The notes under the pieces: model-generated
Told to the model about the DNA's origin: nothing
Seen by the model: the letters and a program-made list of their open reading frames with translations, nothing else
Database searches by the model: none
Made by a program: the position numbers and the translations under genes
Source: Diaphorobacter ruginosibacter
GTDB taxonomy: Bacteria > Pseudomonadota > Gammaproteobacteria > Burkholderiales > Burkholderiaceae_C
Direction: 5' to 3'
DNA length: 64,000 bases
Assembly (NCBI RefSeq): GCF_014395975.1
Contig: NZ_CP060714.1
Coordinates: 4,464,001 to 4,528,000, forward strand
In this document: piece by piece, positions 34,396 through 44,313 of the stretch
How positions within the stretch are numbered: position 1 is the stretch's first letter
Layout of the letters: each line of letters begins with the position of its first letter

Positions 34396-35049
34396 TCAGG
34401 CCTGCTGGGCGCGCGGCAGATAGCCGGCGAGCGCCTCGGTCACCTGGATCACGCTGTCGGCCAGCGCCAGGATTTCGCAGATGATGTCGTCGCTGCTGCT
34501 CGTGGCGCGCATGGCCGAGAACATCACGTAGCCTTCGCCTTCCGAGCCCAGCGGCTCGAGCGCGAGCGTCGCATGGGGAAAGAGCTTCTGCAGGCGCAGG
34601 ATCTGCTCGTTGAGGCCGGCGCGGTCGGCGACGTCCGCCGCCGACCAGAGGAACGCCTCCACGACGAGCTGGTCGCCCGAGAGCGCAAGGTGCACGGGCA
34701 GGTCACCGAAATCCGGCAGCGTGACCAGCAGGCTCGCGTCGGCGCCTTCCAGCACCTCGACCTGCAGGCGGCCGCCTTCGGCCAGCGCGGAGCGTTGCAG
34801 GTCTTCTGCAAGGCTGTGAATGTTCCAGTACGGATGTGTGCTCGATTCCATGTCACCCTCCTTGTGGTCAAAAGCCAAAGACTCGGGATGCGCCCCGGGC
34901 AGGCGCATCAACCTCTCCAGCCGCTGCAGGGCTTGCCCGTACTGCGGCAGGATCCACACCTCTTTCTTCACCAGCCCCTGCTCGCGCAGCCGCTGACGGT
35001 GCAAACGCTGGTAATGTGCCGAGGTTTTCGGTTCCAGTTTCGGTTCCAT
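34396..35049 (-). CDS. YjfI/DUF2170-family protein with N-terminal RHH-like region
   Basis: 217 residues from the ATG at 35049. Residues about 10-50 (YQRLHRQRLREQGLVKKEVW and following) look like a ribbon-helix-helix-type basic N-terminus; about 68-210 is DUF2170 (SLAEDLQRSALAEGG, VEAFLWSAADVADRAGLN). The 35049 ATG has no clear SD, whereas an internal in-frame ATG at 34851 follows AAGGAGG at ideal spacing and would give a 151-residue DUF2170-only product, close to the short enterobacterial YjfI. Both forms may be made. It leads the PspA cassette, and a palindromic operator lies just upstream. Confidence 0.82.
   Translation of the reverse strand: MEPKLEPKTSAHYQRLHRQRLREQGLVKKEVWILPQYGQALQRLERLMRLPGAHPESLAFDHKEGDMESSTHPYWNIHSLAEDLQRSALAEGGRLQVEVLEGADASLLVTLPDFGDLPVHLALSGDQLVVEAFLWSAADVADRAGLNEQILRLQKLFPHATLALEPLGSEGEGYVMFSAMRATSSSDDIICEILALADSVIQVTEALAGYLPRAQQA
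34851..34865 (-). promoter_or_regulatory. Strong internal ribosome-binding site and start in the YjfI gene
   Basis: Read on the minus strand, AAGGAGGGTGAC precedes an in-frame ATG at 34851. It is the best Shine-Dalgarno in the operon and could drive a DUF2170-only isoform. Confidence 0.6.
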
Positions 35050-35066
35050 GCGTCTACTCTAACTTC

Positions 35067-35095
35067 ATTACATGTGATGTGTACATGTAATGTGT
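35067..35095. promoter_or_regulatory. Palindromic and tandem operator at the head of the PspA cassette
   Basis: ATTACATGT (35067-35075) and ATTACATGT in inverse (ACATGTAAT, 35083-35091) form a perfect 9-bp inverted repeat. The same bases also form a tandem 13-bp repeat, ACATGTGATGTGT then ACATGTAATGTGT (35070-35095). Closely spaced repeats like this are typical of RHH-protein operators. It lies 18 bases before the YjfI start and 18 bases before cobB. Confidence 0.6.
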
Positions 35096-35112
35096 GTCAA
35101 TATGAAACTCCA

Positions 35113-36522
<1,410 letters not shown>

Positions 36523-37397
36523 GCAGCAGTGCATTGGTCATCACGCTGACCGAGCTCAACGCCATCGCGGCGCCCGCCACCACCGGGCTCAGGAAGCCCA
36601 GGGCCGCCAGGGGAATGCCGGCCACGTTGTACGCAAACGCCCAGAACAGGTTCTGGCGGATCTTGCGCACCGTGCGATGCGAGATGTCGAGCGCCGCCGC
36701 GACGAGCTTGGGATCGCCGCGCATCAGCGTGATACCGGCCGCATGCATCGCCACGTCCGTGCCATTGCCCATGGCCATGCCCACGTCTGCCGCAGCGAGC
36801 GCGGGCGCGTCGTTCACGCCATCCCCCACCATCGCGACCACATGGCCGCCCTGCTGGAGCTGCTTCACCGCGGCCGCCTTGTCTCCCGGCAGCACCTCGG
36901 CCATGACCTCGCCCCGATCGGGGTCGAGCCCCAGGCGCCGCGCCATGGCATAGGCGGCCCCCTTGTTGTCGCCCGAAATCATCACGCAGCGCACACCCTG
37001 GGCCTTGAGCTCGGCCAGCGCCTCCATCGCTCCGGGCTTGGGTTCGTCGCCAAACGCCAGCAGGGAGATCGCCACCAGCCCACTCGTGCGTCGCTCGGCG
37101 ACCGCGGACACCGTGGCACCCTTTTCCTGCAGATCGGTCGCCTGGGCCGCCAATGCCCCCAGGTCGACATTCAGCTCCTGCATCCAGCGCAGGCTGCCGA
37201 TCAGGTAGCTCCTTCCCGCCACCTCGCCTTCCGTGCCGCGGCCGGGCACGGCGCGCACGCCATCGGGCTCGGGAATCGCCACGCCACGCTCCTTGGCAGC
37301 CGCCACCACGGCTCGCGCCAGCGGGTGCTCGCTGCCGCTCTGCACACTCGCCACCGCGGCAAGGACGGCGGACTGATCGGCCAACTCAGCGGCCGAT

Positions 37398-37413
37398 GGT
37401 TCCACGTGAAACG
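37398..37413. other. parS site 6 (degenerate)
   Basis: GGTTCCACGTGAAACG, matching the 14-base core but with both terminal bases different from consensus. It lies inside copA, the most distal site found and the nearest to the origin-like regions. Confidence 0.6.
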
Positions 37414-38747
37414 CGATCAGCCTGGGCTGGCCCACGGTCAGCGTGCCTGTCTTGTCGAAAGCCACGGTATCGACACGGTGGGCCAGCTCCAGCGCCTCGG
37501 CGTCCTTGATCAGAATGCCGTTCTTCGCGGCCACGCCGGTGCCGGCCATGATCGCCGCGGGGGTCGCCAGGCCCAGCGCACAGGGACAGGCGATCACCAG
37601 CACCGCCACCGCATGGATCAGAGCGGCCTCCACGCCGGCGCCGTAGGCCATCCAGCCAAGGAAGGTGAGCAAGGCGATCACCAGCACCACGGGCACGAAG
37701 ATGGCCGACACCTTGTCCACGGTGCGCTGGATCGGGGCCTTGGCCGCCTGCGCATCCTCCACCAGGCGGATGATCCGCGCCAGCACGGTCTCCGAGCCCA
37801 CGGCCGAGACCTGCATCACGATGCGGCCGTCGCCGTTGATCGAGCCCCCCGTGAGCTGTGACCCGGCCTCGCGCACCACCGGCAGCGGCTCGCCGGTCAG
37901 CATCGATTCATCGACCTGCGTATGACCCTCGACGACCACTCCGTCCACCGGCACGCGCTCGCCGGGGCGCACCACCAGCTTGTCGCCCGCCATCACCTCG
38001 GCGATCGGCACGTCCACTTCACCGTCGCGCCCCATCAGGTGGGCCACATCGGGCCGCAGCGCATGCAGCGCGCGGATGGCCGCCGTGGTCTGCCGCTTGG
38101 CCCGGGCCTCCAGCCACTTGCCCAGCAGCACCAGCGTGATCACCACCGCCGAGGCCTCGAAGTACAGGTGCGGCGTGTGGCCCGGATGCGCGGTGAGCCA
38201 CAGCCACAAGGACAGCCCGAAGCCCGCGCTGGTGCCGATCGCCACCAGCAGGTCCATGTTGCCCGACAGCGCCCGGGCCGCATGCCAGCCCGCCTTGTAG
38301 AAGCGCGCACCCAGGATGAACTGCACGGGCGCGGCCAGCAGGAACTGCGCCCAGGCTGGCAGCATCCAGTGCTGGCCGAACAGGTCGCCGAACATCGGCA
38401 GCACCAGCGGCGCGGACAACAGCAGGCCGATCGCGACCGGCATGAAGCCCGCCCAGGGCGACTTCGATTCCTCGCTCGCTTCCTGCTCCGCCACGGAGCG
38501 CGGCTCGTAGCCCGCATTGCGCACCGCGCGGCGCAGGATCGCATCGATATCGGCCTGCGTCGCTGCATCGCCGAGCGTGATGTGTGCACGCTCGGTGGCC
38601 AGGTTCACCGTGGCGTCCTGCACGCCTGGAACCTTGCGCAGCGCACGCTCGACGCGCCCCACGCAGCTCGCGCAGGTCATGCCGCCGATGCCGAGATCGA
38701 CTACCGAAACAGGAGTTGGGGTGGTTGCAGTGTTGTTCATGGATTGG

Positions 38748-38778
38748 AAGTTAAGGTTTGACATGATGTGAAGGTCAA
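38748..38778 (-). promoter_or_regulatory. CueR-type copA promoter (leaderless)
   Basis: On the minus strand: -35 TTGACC (38778-38773), a 19-base spacer and -10 TAACTT (38753-38748). The long spacer and the TTGAC-N11-GTCAA dyad over it (38758-38778) are the hallmarks of MerR/CueR-activated copper promoters. A start site 7-8 bases below the -10 falls on the A of the copA ATG (38740), implying a leaderless message. Confidence 0.75.
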
Positions 38779-38870
38779 GCCCTTTCTGCCCTTTCTTTTC
38801 ATTTTTTTGCGTTGTCCCATGTGTGGACGCACCGGCGTCGTCATAGCCGGCACGTTCATCCCATGAACCG

Positions 38871-38902
38871 CTTGACTCTGACATGGTGTCAAGGTACACC
38901 AT
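38871..38902 (+). promoter_or_regulatory. CueR-type copZ-cueR promoter/operator
   Basis: CTTGAC (38871-38876) and GTCAAG (38888-38893) are an inverted repeat with the same 11-base gap as at the copA promoter. TTGACT (38872-38877) is a -35; the -10 is poor (TACACC at 17 or CACCAT at 19 bases), so a weak activated promoter is likely. Confidence 0.6.
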
Positions 38903-38971
38903 GGCATCGGTTCATTTCGATCCATTGAATTCCTCGAATTCATTCCATTCACCGCTCACAAGGAGAAACCC

Positions 38972-39169
38972 ATGAAATACACATTCCAGGTTCAAGGCAT
39001 GACCTGCGGCCATTGCGAACGCGCCGTGGTGCATGCAGTGCGTGAAGTCGATGCCGATGCGCTCGTCAAGGTCGACCTGCCCACCGGCCAGGTCACCGTG
39101 GAGAGCGACAAGTCGCGCGATGCGCTGGCCAACGCCATTCAGGAAGAAGGCTACAAAGTCGCGGCATGA
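38972..39169 (+). CDS. copZ: Copper chaperone CopZ-like HMA-domain protein
   Basis: 65 residues, one HMA domain. The metal site is MTCGHC (Cys12, Cys15), and the fold ends in ALANAIQEEGYKVAA. SD AAGGAGA. CopZ delivers Cu(I) to the CopA HMA domain and dampens CueR. The stop overlaps the cueR start by 4 bases (ATGA). Confidence 0.9.
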   Translation: MKYTFQVQGMTCGHCERAVVHAVREVDADALVKVDLPTGQVTVESDKSRDALANAIQEEGYKVAA

Positions 39170-39654
39170 CCACCACGTCCGCCCCGAGATCCCCCGCCGT
39201 CCGGACACCGCCCGTGCGCTGGCCCGTGGCGATCGGCGTGGCGGCCGAACGCGCCGGTGTCTCGGCGCGCATGGTGCGCCACTATGAGTCGCTCGGCCTG
39301 CTGCCGGGCGTCTCGCGCACCGACAGCGGCTATCGGCAATACAACGAGGCCGACGTGCACACGCTGCGCTTCATACGCCGCTCGCGTGATCTCGGTTTCT
39401 CGATGGAGGAAATCGCCACGCTGCTCGGCCTGTGGAAAGACAAGGAGCGCGCAAGCGCGGAGGTCAAGAAAGTGGCCCAGGCCCATATCCTCAACCTGTC
39501 CGAACGCATTGTGGCGATGCAGGACATCCAGCGCAGCCTGCAGACACTGGTGCATTGCTGCCATGGCGACGAGCGGCCGGACTGTCCGATCCTCGAAGAG
39601 CTGGCCAGCGAACAAATCGCGCATCCGCGGAGCCATTCCGAGCCTGCGCCCTGA
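39166..39654 (+). CDS. cueR: Copper-responsive MerR-family regulator CueR-like
   Basis: 162 residues. N-terminal MerR HTH (AAERAGVSARMVRHYESLGL, RTDSGYRQYNEADVHTLRFI), a dimer helix, and the copper-binding loop CCHGDERPDCP near the C-terminus, whose two Cys spaced about eight apart (C-x7-C) match the Cu(I) site of CueR. Coupled to copZ by a 4-base overlap; autoregulated, by inference, from the operator at 38871. Confidence 0.9.
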   Translation: MTTTSAPRSPAVRTPPVRWPVAIGVAAERAGVSARMVRHYESLGLLPGVSRTDSGYRQYNEADVHTLRFIRRSRDLGFSMEEIATLLGLWKDKERASAEVKKVAQAHILNLSERIVAMQDIQRSLQTLVHCCHGDERPDCPILEELASEQIAHPRSHSEPAP

Positions 39655-39716
39655 GCGCGCCACCCGAGCCGGCCGGACCGCCTCAGATCCGGCAAAGGAA
39701 AAACACAAGGAAAAAG

Positions 39717-39754
39717 AAAAGGGAGCACCGCAGAGAAACGGGCTCCCTTTTTTT
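39717..39754 (+). terminator. Terminator of the copZ-cueR operon
   Basis: GGGAGC (39721-39726) pairs with GCTCCC (39742-39747), extended by flanking A and T runs; seven T follow. The A-run on the left makes it bidirectional, also serving the DUF3297 gene. Confidence 0.85.
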
Positions 39755-39847
39755 CCTGGCCGGCCCGCCCGGCAGCGCTCGGGCAGGCAGTTATCCACCG
39801 GAAGGACGTCCTGCTTAAAAAACAGGCAAAACCACTGGCGCCGGCAT

Positions 39848-40117
39848 TCAGGCTGCCGAAGGTGCCGGCTTGATGAAGGCCTCGACCTTGCCCTTGAGCG
39901 TGATGAGCAGCGGGCGCCCCTTGCGGTCCAGCGTCTTGCCCGCGGGAACCTTGATCCAGCCCTCGCTCACACAGTACTCCTCCACGTCGAAGCGCTCCTT
40001 GCCGTTGAAGGTGATGCCGATGTCGTGCTCGAAGAACTCCGGCTTGTGGTGCGGGCTGCGGGGGTCGATGGACAGGCGATCGGGCAATGCGGGCTGGTTG
40101 TTCGCGGTATCGGTCAC
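39848..40117 (-). CDS. DUF3297-family protein
   Basis: 89 residues from the GTG at 40117, chosen because the conserved part begins TDTANNQPALPDRLSIDPRS; an ATG at 40153 is possible. The central DIGITFNGKERFDVEEYC and the end GKTLDRKGRPLLITLKGKVE fit DUF3297, a small widespread proteobacterial family of unknown function. Monocistronic. Left of the first origin-like region. Confidence 0.8.
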   Translation of the reverse strand: MTDTANNQPALPDRLSIDPRSPHHKPEFFEHDIGITFNGKERFDVEEYCVSEGWIKVPAGKTLDRKGRPLLITLKGKVEAFIKPAPSAA

Positions 40118-40299
40118 GGTTTTCTGATCTCTTGGTTCTGGGAAAGGCGCCATTGTCCCGCAAACATCCTGTCAGCCACTACCTGTACCCCACCAACCCG
40201 CTCCAGAGACGCTGGCCCGATCAGTTATGCAAGCTCGCTGCTCCATTGTGGCCAATGGCTTTTTCAACACCTCTCATGCTTCTATTTTTATAGCAATAA

Positions 40300-40702
40300 A
40301 TCAGTTATTCACGTGGTTTATATCACTATTTCATGAAAAATTGACGATTGTGGATAACTTTGAGGATCAATGACTGACAACCCACCAGTTATTCACAGGC
40401 CGCCGAATTCCGTCCGATTTATCCCCATTCGACGTGCACCAGCAGCCGGGTCGGCTCCACATGCTTGCGATTCCTGCAAACCATTGAAGAAAAAAGAAAA
40501 AAACAGCTTATCCACAGGTGAGTTGCTTACTTATTACTACTAACATTCTTCAATAACACCTTTAAAGAACAACCACAGGAAAACCTTGGAGACGCCGCGC
40601 CCGGAAAAAACGGAAGGGATGCAGGAGTTCAGGGAAAAATACACAGTTATCCCTGGAAAATGCGCAGTTCCTGTGGATAACCTTGAATAACTCTGGATAA
40701 CT
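40300..40702. other. Origin-like region A: DnaA-box cluster with DnaA-trio tract
   Basis: Non-coding, AT-rich. DnaA boxes: TGTGGATAA at 40349 and 40672, TTATCCACA at 40508, TTATTCACA at 40389; near matches at 40305 (TTATTCACG), 40419 (TTATCCCCA) and 40692 (TCTGGATAA). After the 40508 box come a spacer and the tract TTACTACTAAC (40534-40544), the complement of DnaA-trios, then AATAACAC and AGAACAAC, shared with region B. This is the basal origin-unwinding arrangement of bacterial oriC. The rest of the 696-base gap between DUF3297 and the SpmAB-like gene holds only a minus-strand terminator. Confidence 0.72.
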
Positions 40703-40714
40703 TCTGCCCGCAAC

Positions 40715-40746
40715 AAAAAAAGCCGCTTTGGCAAAGCCAAAGCGGC
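40715..40746 (-). terminator. Terminator of the SpmAB-like gene
   Basis: Perfect 11-bp stem: GCCGCTTTGGC (40722-40732) and GCCAAAGCGGC (40736-40746) with a 3-base loop. On the minus strand seven T follow (complement of 40715-40721). It keeps transcripts out of origin-like region A. Confidence 0.9.
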
Positions 40747-40849
40747 GGTACGAAGCAGGCATCAGAGAGAAGGTGCGGCCGGATTTGCTTGGGCCCAACC
40801 CCACCCTGGCGCCTCTTCAAGGCACCTTACAAGCCCCTGGAGCGTTTTT

Positions 40850-42103
40850 TCAGCGCAGCATGAGGTAGCCCACCCCGATAGCCGCCACGAGCCCCACAGC
40901 GTCCGCAATCAGTGCACAGGCCAGGGCATGGCGTGCGTGGCGTACGCCCACGCTGCCGAAATACACCGCCAGCACGTAGAACGTCGTCTCCGTCGATCCC
41001 TGCACGATGGCGGCGAGGCGGCCCGCAAACGAATCCACGCCATAGGTCTGCAGCACGTCGATCATCAGTCCGCGCGCACCCGCGCCTGAGAGAACCTTCA
41101 TCAGGCCCACCGGCAGGGCCGGCAGGAAATCGGTATCCAGCCCCGCCCCGCTCACTAGTGCACCGATGGCGGCCAGCACCGCGTTCATGCAGCCTGAGGC
41201 ACGGAATACGCCGATCGCCACCAGGATCGCGATCAGGTACGGAACGATCTGAATCGCCACGCCGAAACCTTCCTTGGCTCCATCGATGAAGGCGTCGTAC
41301 ACATTCACCCTTTTCCAGGCCCCCACCACGATGAACAGCATCACGATGCCGAGAATGACTCCGGCGCCGACGGCTCCGGTGATGCGCGCAGCCTGTTCGG
41401 CGGGCAATCGCGCGAGGGCCGTGACCAGCGCCGCCATCAGGCCGCCAAGCACCAGCACCGGCACCAGCAGCTTCGCGCGCCACAGGGGCAGGCGCTGGCA
41501 GACTGCAACGGCCATCACACCCGCGAGCAGCGAGATGAAGGTGACGATGAGCGTGGGCAGGAAGATGTCGGCCGCATTGAAGCCCGCGCCCAGGCCCTGC
41601 TTGAGCGCCACGCTCTGCCGGATGGCGATCACCGAGGTGGGAATCAGCGTGAGGCCTGCCGTGTTCATCACCACGAACATGATCTGCGCGTTGCTCGCGG
41701 TATCGGGCCGCTCGGTGTTGAGCGACTGCAGCTCACGCATGGCCTTGAGTCCGAGCGGAGTGGCCGCGTTGTCCAGGCCGAGCAGGTTGGCCGAGATGTT
41801 CATGGTCATCGCCCCCTGGGCCGGATGGCCGTCGGGTACGCCGGGAAACAGCCGCGTGAGCAGCGGGCTGGCGACGCGCGCGAGCAGCTCGATCATGCCG
41901 GCCTTCTCGCCCACGCGCATCAGCCCGAGCCACAGGCACATGATGCCGGCGAGGCCCAGCGAAATCTCGAAGCCCGAACGCGCACCGTCGAACATTGCGG
42001 TGAGCAATGCCTGAAAGATGCCGTCGTCGCCCGTGAACCACCGCCAGAGTGCGGTGACGAAGGCTGCAATGAAGAAGCCGATCCAGACCCAGTTGAGTGC
42101 CAT
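40850..42103 (-). CDS. Fused SpmA-SpmB-like nucleoside-recognition (Gate) domain membrane protein
   Basis: 417 residues from the ATG at 42103. Two nucleoside-recognition-type membrane halves: N-terminal SpmA-like (about 1-205, WFTGDDGIFQALLTAMFDGA, LLGLDNAATPLG) and C-terminal SpmB-like (about 215-417, FIDGAKEGFGVAIQIVPYL, ...GSTETTFYVLAVYFG). In Bacillus these are separate proteins needed for spore-core maturation; in Gram-negatives fused versions occur with unknown transport role. Divergent from the response regulator 64 bases away. Confidence 0.85.
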   Translation of the reverse strand: MALNWVWIGFFIAAFVTALWRWFTGDDGIFQALLTAMFDGARSGFEISLGLAGIMCLWLGLMRVGEKAGMIELLARVASPLLTRLFPGVPDGHPAQGAMTMNISANLLGLDNAATPLGLKAMRELQSLNTERPDTASNAQIMFVVMNTAGLTLIPTSVIAIRQSVALKQGLGAGFNAADIFLPTLIVTFISLLAGVMAVAVCQRLPLWRAKLLVPVLVLGGLMAALVTALARLPAEQAARITGAVGAGVILGIVMLFIVVGAWKRVNVYDAFIDGAKEGFGVAIQIVPYLIAILVAIGVFRASGCMNAVLAAIGALVSGAGLDTDFLPALPVGLMKVLSGAGARGLMIDVLQTYGVDSFAGRLAAIVQGSTETTFYVLAVYFGSVGVRHARHALACALIADAVGLVAAIGVGYLMLR

Positions 42104-42167
42104 CCCCGGATGGTAGCGGCTCGGGCACGGCGAACGGGACGGCGAGCCGTGGCAGACTCGGGGCACC

Positions 42168-42806
42168 ATGACCGATCCCACGCTGCTCGTTGCCGACGAC
42201 CATCCGCTGTTCCGCGCGGCGCTGATCCAGGTGCTGCACGAACGCTTTCCGCAGTTCCGTGCGCTCGAGGCCGCGAGCGCGCAGACCCTGGGCACGGCGC
42301 TGAAGGAGCACCCGGAAATCGAACTGGTGCTGCTCGACCTGGCCATGCCCGGCGCCCGCGGCTTTTCCTCGCTGCTGCACGTGCGCGGCGAGTACCCTGA
42401 AATCCCCGTGGTGGTGATCTCGTCCAATGAACACCCGCGCGTGATCCGTCGCGCGCAGCAGTTCGGCGCGGCGGGCTTCATCCCGAAGTCCGCGTCGGCC
42501 CATGACATGGGCGCGGCGATCCAGGAAGTGCTCGATGGCGAGCTGTCTTTCCCGCACACCGATGCCGAGAGTTCGCAGGCCGATGCCGAACTGGCGGCAC
42601 GCCTCGCGCAGCTCACGCCGCAGCAGTTCCGCGTGCTCATGTGCCTGGCGGACGGCCTGCTCAACAAGCAGATCGGGCACGAGCTCGGCCTGGCCGAAAA
42701 CACCGTGAAGGTGCACGTCACCGCGATCCTCAAGAAACTTGAGTGCTACAGCCGCACACAGGCCGCCGTGCTGGTCAAGAGCCTGGAGCCCGAGAGCGGC
42801 ATCTGA
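42168..42806 (+). CDS. LuxR/NarL-family response regulator
   Basis: 212 residues. REC domain (about 5-120): acidic pair ADDHP, phospho-acceptor Asp in VLLDLAMPG (near residue 58), Ser/Thr at VVISSNE, Lys in FIPKSAS. C-terminal LuxR HTH about 148-205: LTPQQFRVLMCLADGLLNKQ, ENTVKVHVTAILKKL. No kinase adjoins it directly; the hybrid kinase at 44314 is the nearest candidate and could be the partner (inference). Confidence 0.88.
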   Translation: MTDPTLLVADDHPLFRAALIQVLHERFPQFRALEAASAQTLGTALKEHPEIELVLLDLAMPGARGFSSLLHVRGEYPEIPVVVISSNEHPRVIRRAQQFGAAGFIPKSASAHDMGAAIQEVLDGELSFPHTDAESSQADAELAARLAQLTPQQFRVLMCLADGLLNKQIGHELGLAENTVKVHVTAILKKLECYSRTQAAVLVKSLEPESGI

Positions 42807-42858
42807 AACCGGTCAACCCGCTCCGGGACGCATCCGTGCCCGGTGGGCCGGCCCGCTC

Positions 42859-43716
42859 TCAACCGAGCTGATCGACCAGCAGGTCCCGTACTTCGCGCAG
42901 CACGCGGTCCTCACCACGCCTGCCGGGCAGCATCTGGAAGCTGGCCACCCCGAGCGCCGGCAGCCGCGCCGCGCGTGCGGCAACGATATCCACACCCTCG
43001 CACGCGGCGGACTCGTTCAGGCAGGCAAACCCCAGGCCCGCCGCGAGCGCGGACTGCATGCCCGCCACACCCGAGGCCACGTGCACCACGTCGAACGGCA
43101 GCTTGCGCTGCACGAGCGCCTTCTCGGCCAATGCGCGAAGCGTGCAGCCTTCGTTCAGCGTGACGAGCGGCAGCGGTGCGCCCCGTGCCGGCAGCTTGCC
43201 CGGTGCGGCCATCCATCGCAGGGGTTCCGTGCGCAGCGGGTGCGATCGCGCCGTCTTCTTGCCGTCCACGCGCATGGTGATGGCGATGTCGAGTTGCCCA
43301 GCCGCATGCTCGGCCTCCACCAGGCGGCTTTTTCCCATGCTCACGCGCAGGCGCACGCCGGGGTGCTGCGTGGATAGCTTCGCGAGCAGTTGCGTGAGCT
43401 CGTTGGGCCGGAAGTAGTCGGTGATGCCCAGCCGCAGCTCGCCCGTGAGCGGCGTGCCATGCAGGTCGCGCCAGACCTCGTCGCTCAGCGCCAGCAGCCT
43501 GCGCGCATGCGCGAGCAGCAGCTGCCCTGCCGGCGTGGGCACCACGCCCGACTTGCTGCGCACCAGCAGCAGCTGTCCCGCGCGGTCCTCGAGCTTGCGC
43601 AGCTGTTCGCTGGCCGCCGATTGCGACAGGAACACCTGCGCGGCGCCGGCCGTCACGCTTCCGGCGTCCACCACATGCACGAAGGTCCTGAGTTGCTCGA
43701 TGTCGAAGGCTTGCAT
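42859..43716 (-). CDS. LysR-family transcriptional regulator
   Basis: 285 residues from the ATG at 43716. N-terminal HTH about 1-60 (FVHVVDAGSVTAGAAQVFLS then QSAASEQLRKLEDRAG), effector domain about 88-285. It is divergent from the 4-oxalocrotonate tautomerase-like gene (43881), the likely target by position. Ligand unknown. Confidence 0.88.
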   Translation of the reverse strand: MQAFDIEQLRTFVHVVDAGSVTAGAAQVFLSQSAASEQLRKLEDRAGQLLLVRSKSGVVPTPAGQLLLAHARRLLALSDEVWRDLHGTPLTGELRLGITDYFRPNELTQLLAKLSTQHPGVRLRVSMGKSRLVEAEHAAGQLDIAITMRVDGKKTARSHPLRTEPLRWMAAPGKLPARGAPLPLVTLNEGCTLRALAEKALVQRKLPFDVVHVASGVAGMQSALAAGLGFACLNESAACEGVDIVAARAARLPALGVASFQMLPGRRGEDRVLREVRDLLVDQLG

Positions 43717-43880
43717 GAATGCACAGTCTGCCCAGAGATTTATGAACGGATTCTCACCTGGGAAACCCACAGTTTATCCAGCGGGTTTTCCGATGGATAT
43801 TAACTGATATTCCCGTTTTACCGATGAATGAAGATTGTCCAGAATGCATCCACGTACTTATCAACACAGGAGTGCACAAC

Positions 43881-44279
43881 ATGCCCCACATCGTTCTTCA
43901 TCTCTCGGGCCCCGTGGATCATGGGCTGGCCAGGCGCAGTGTGGACAAGGTGATCGATCTCACCTGCCGGGTGCTCGACAAGCGGCCCGAAGTCATCTCC
44001 ATACAGGTGTTGTTCACACCCAGTGAACAGTGGTTCATCGCCGGCAAGACCCTGGCCGAGACGGGACGCAGCGCGTTTCACCTGGACATCAGCGTGACGG
44101 ACGAAACCAACACCAAGGCGGAGAAGGCGCGGTTCATCCGCGAGCTGTTCGATGCGATGAAGGAGCTGCGCCCGGATCTGCACGAGGTGAGCTATGCCTA
44201 CGTGATCGACGCCCGGGCCGCCGCCTACGGGTATGGCGGCAGGACGCAGGAGTACCGGCACCAGCAGGCCGGCGTGTGA
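43881..44279 (+). CDS. 4-oxalocrotonate tautomerase-like protein
   Basis: 132 residues from the ATG at 43881, giving Pro as residue 2 (MPHIVLHLSGPVDHG), the catalytic base that defines the tautomerase superfamily after Met removal. GGRTQEYRH at the end. It is longer than the 62-residue 4-OT and resembles the about 130-residue tautomerase/MIF-like enzymes. SD AGGAG. Divergent from a LysR gene. Substrate unknown. Confidence 0.82.
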   Translation: MPHIVLHLSGPVDHGLARRSVDKVIDLTCRVLDKRPEVISIQVLFTPSEQWFIAGKTLAETGRSAFHLDISVTDETNTKAEKARFIRELFDAMKELRPDLHEVSYAYVIDARAAAYGYGGRTQEYRHQQAGV

Positions 44280-44313
44280 TGCGTGCGGGGCTTCCCCCGG
44301 TTCGGAACGTCGT

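Noticed and set aside
40305..40317. CACGTGG near 40310 as a seventh parS
   Set aside because: Only the central CACGTG and five further bases fit; the right arm (GTTTAT) breaks the palindrome. It is better read as a DnaA-box variant TTATTCACG.
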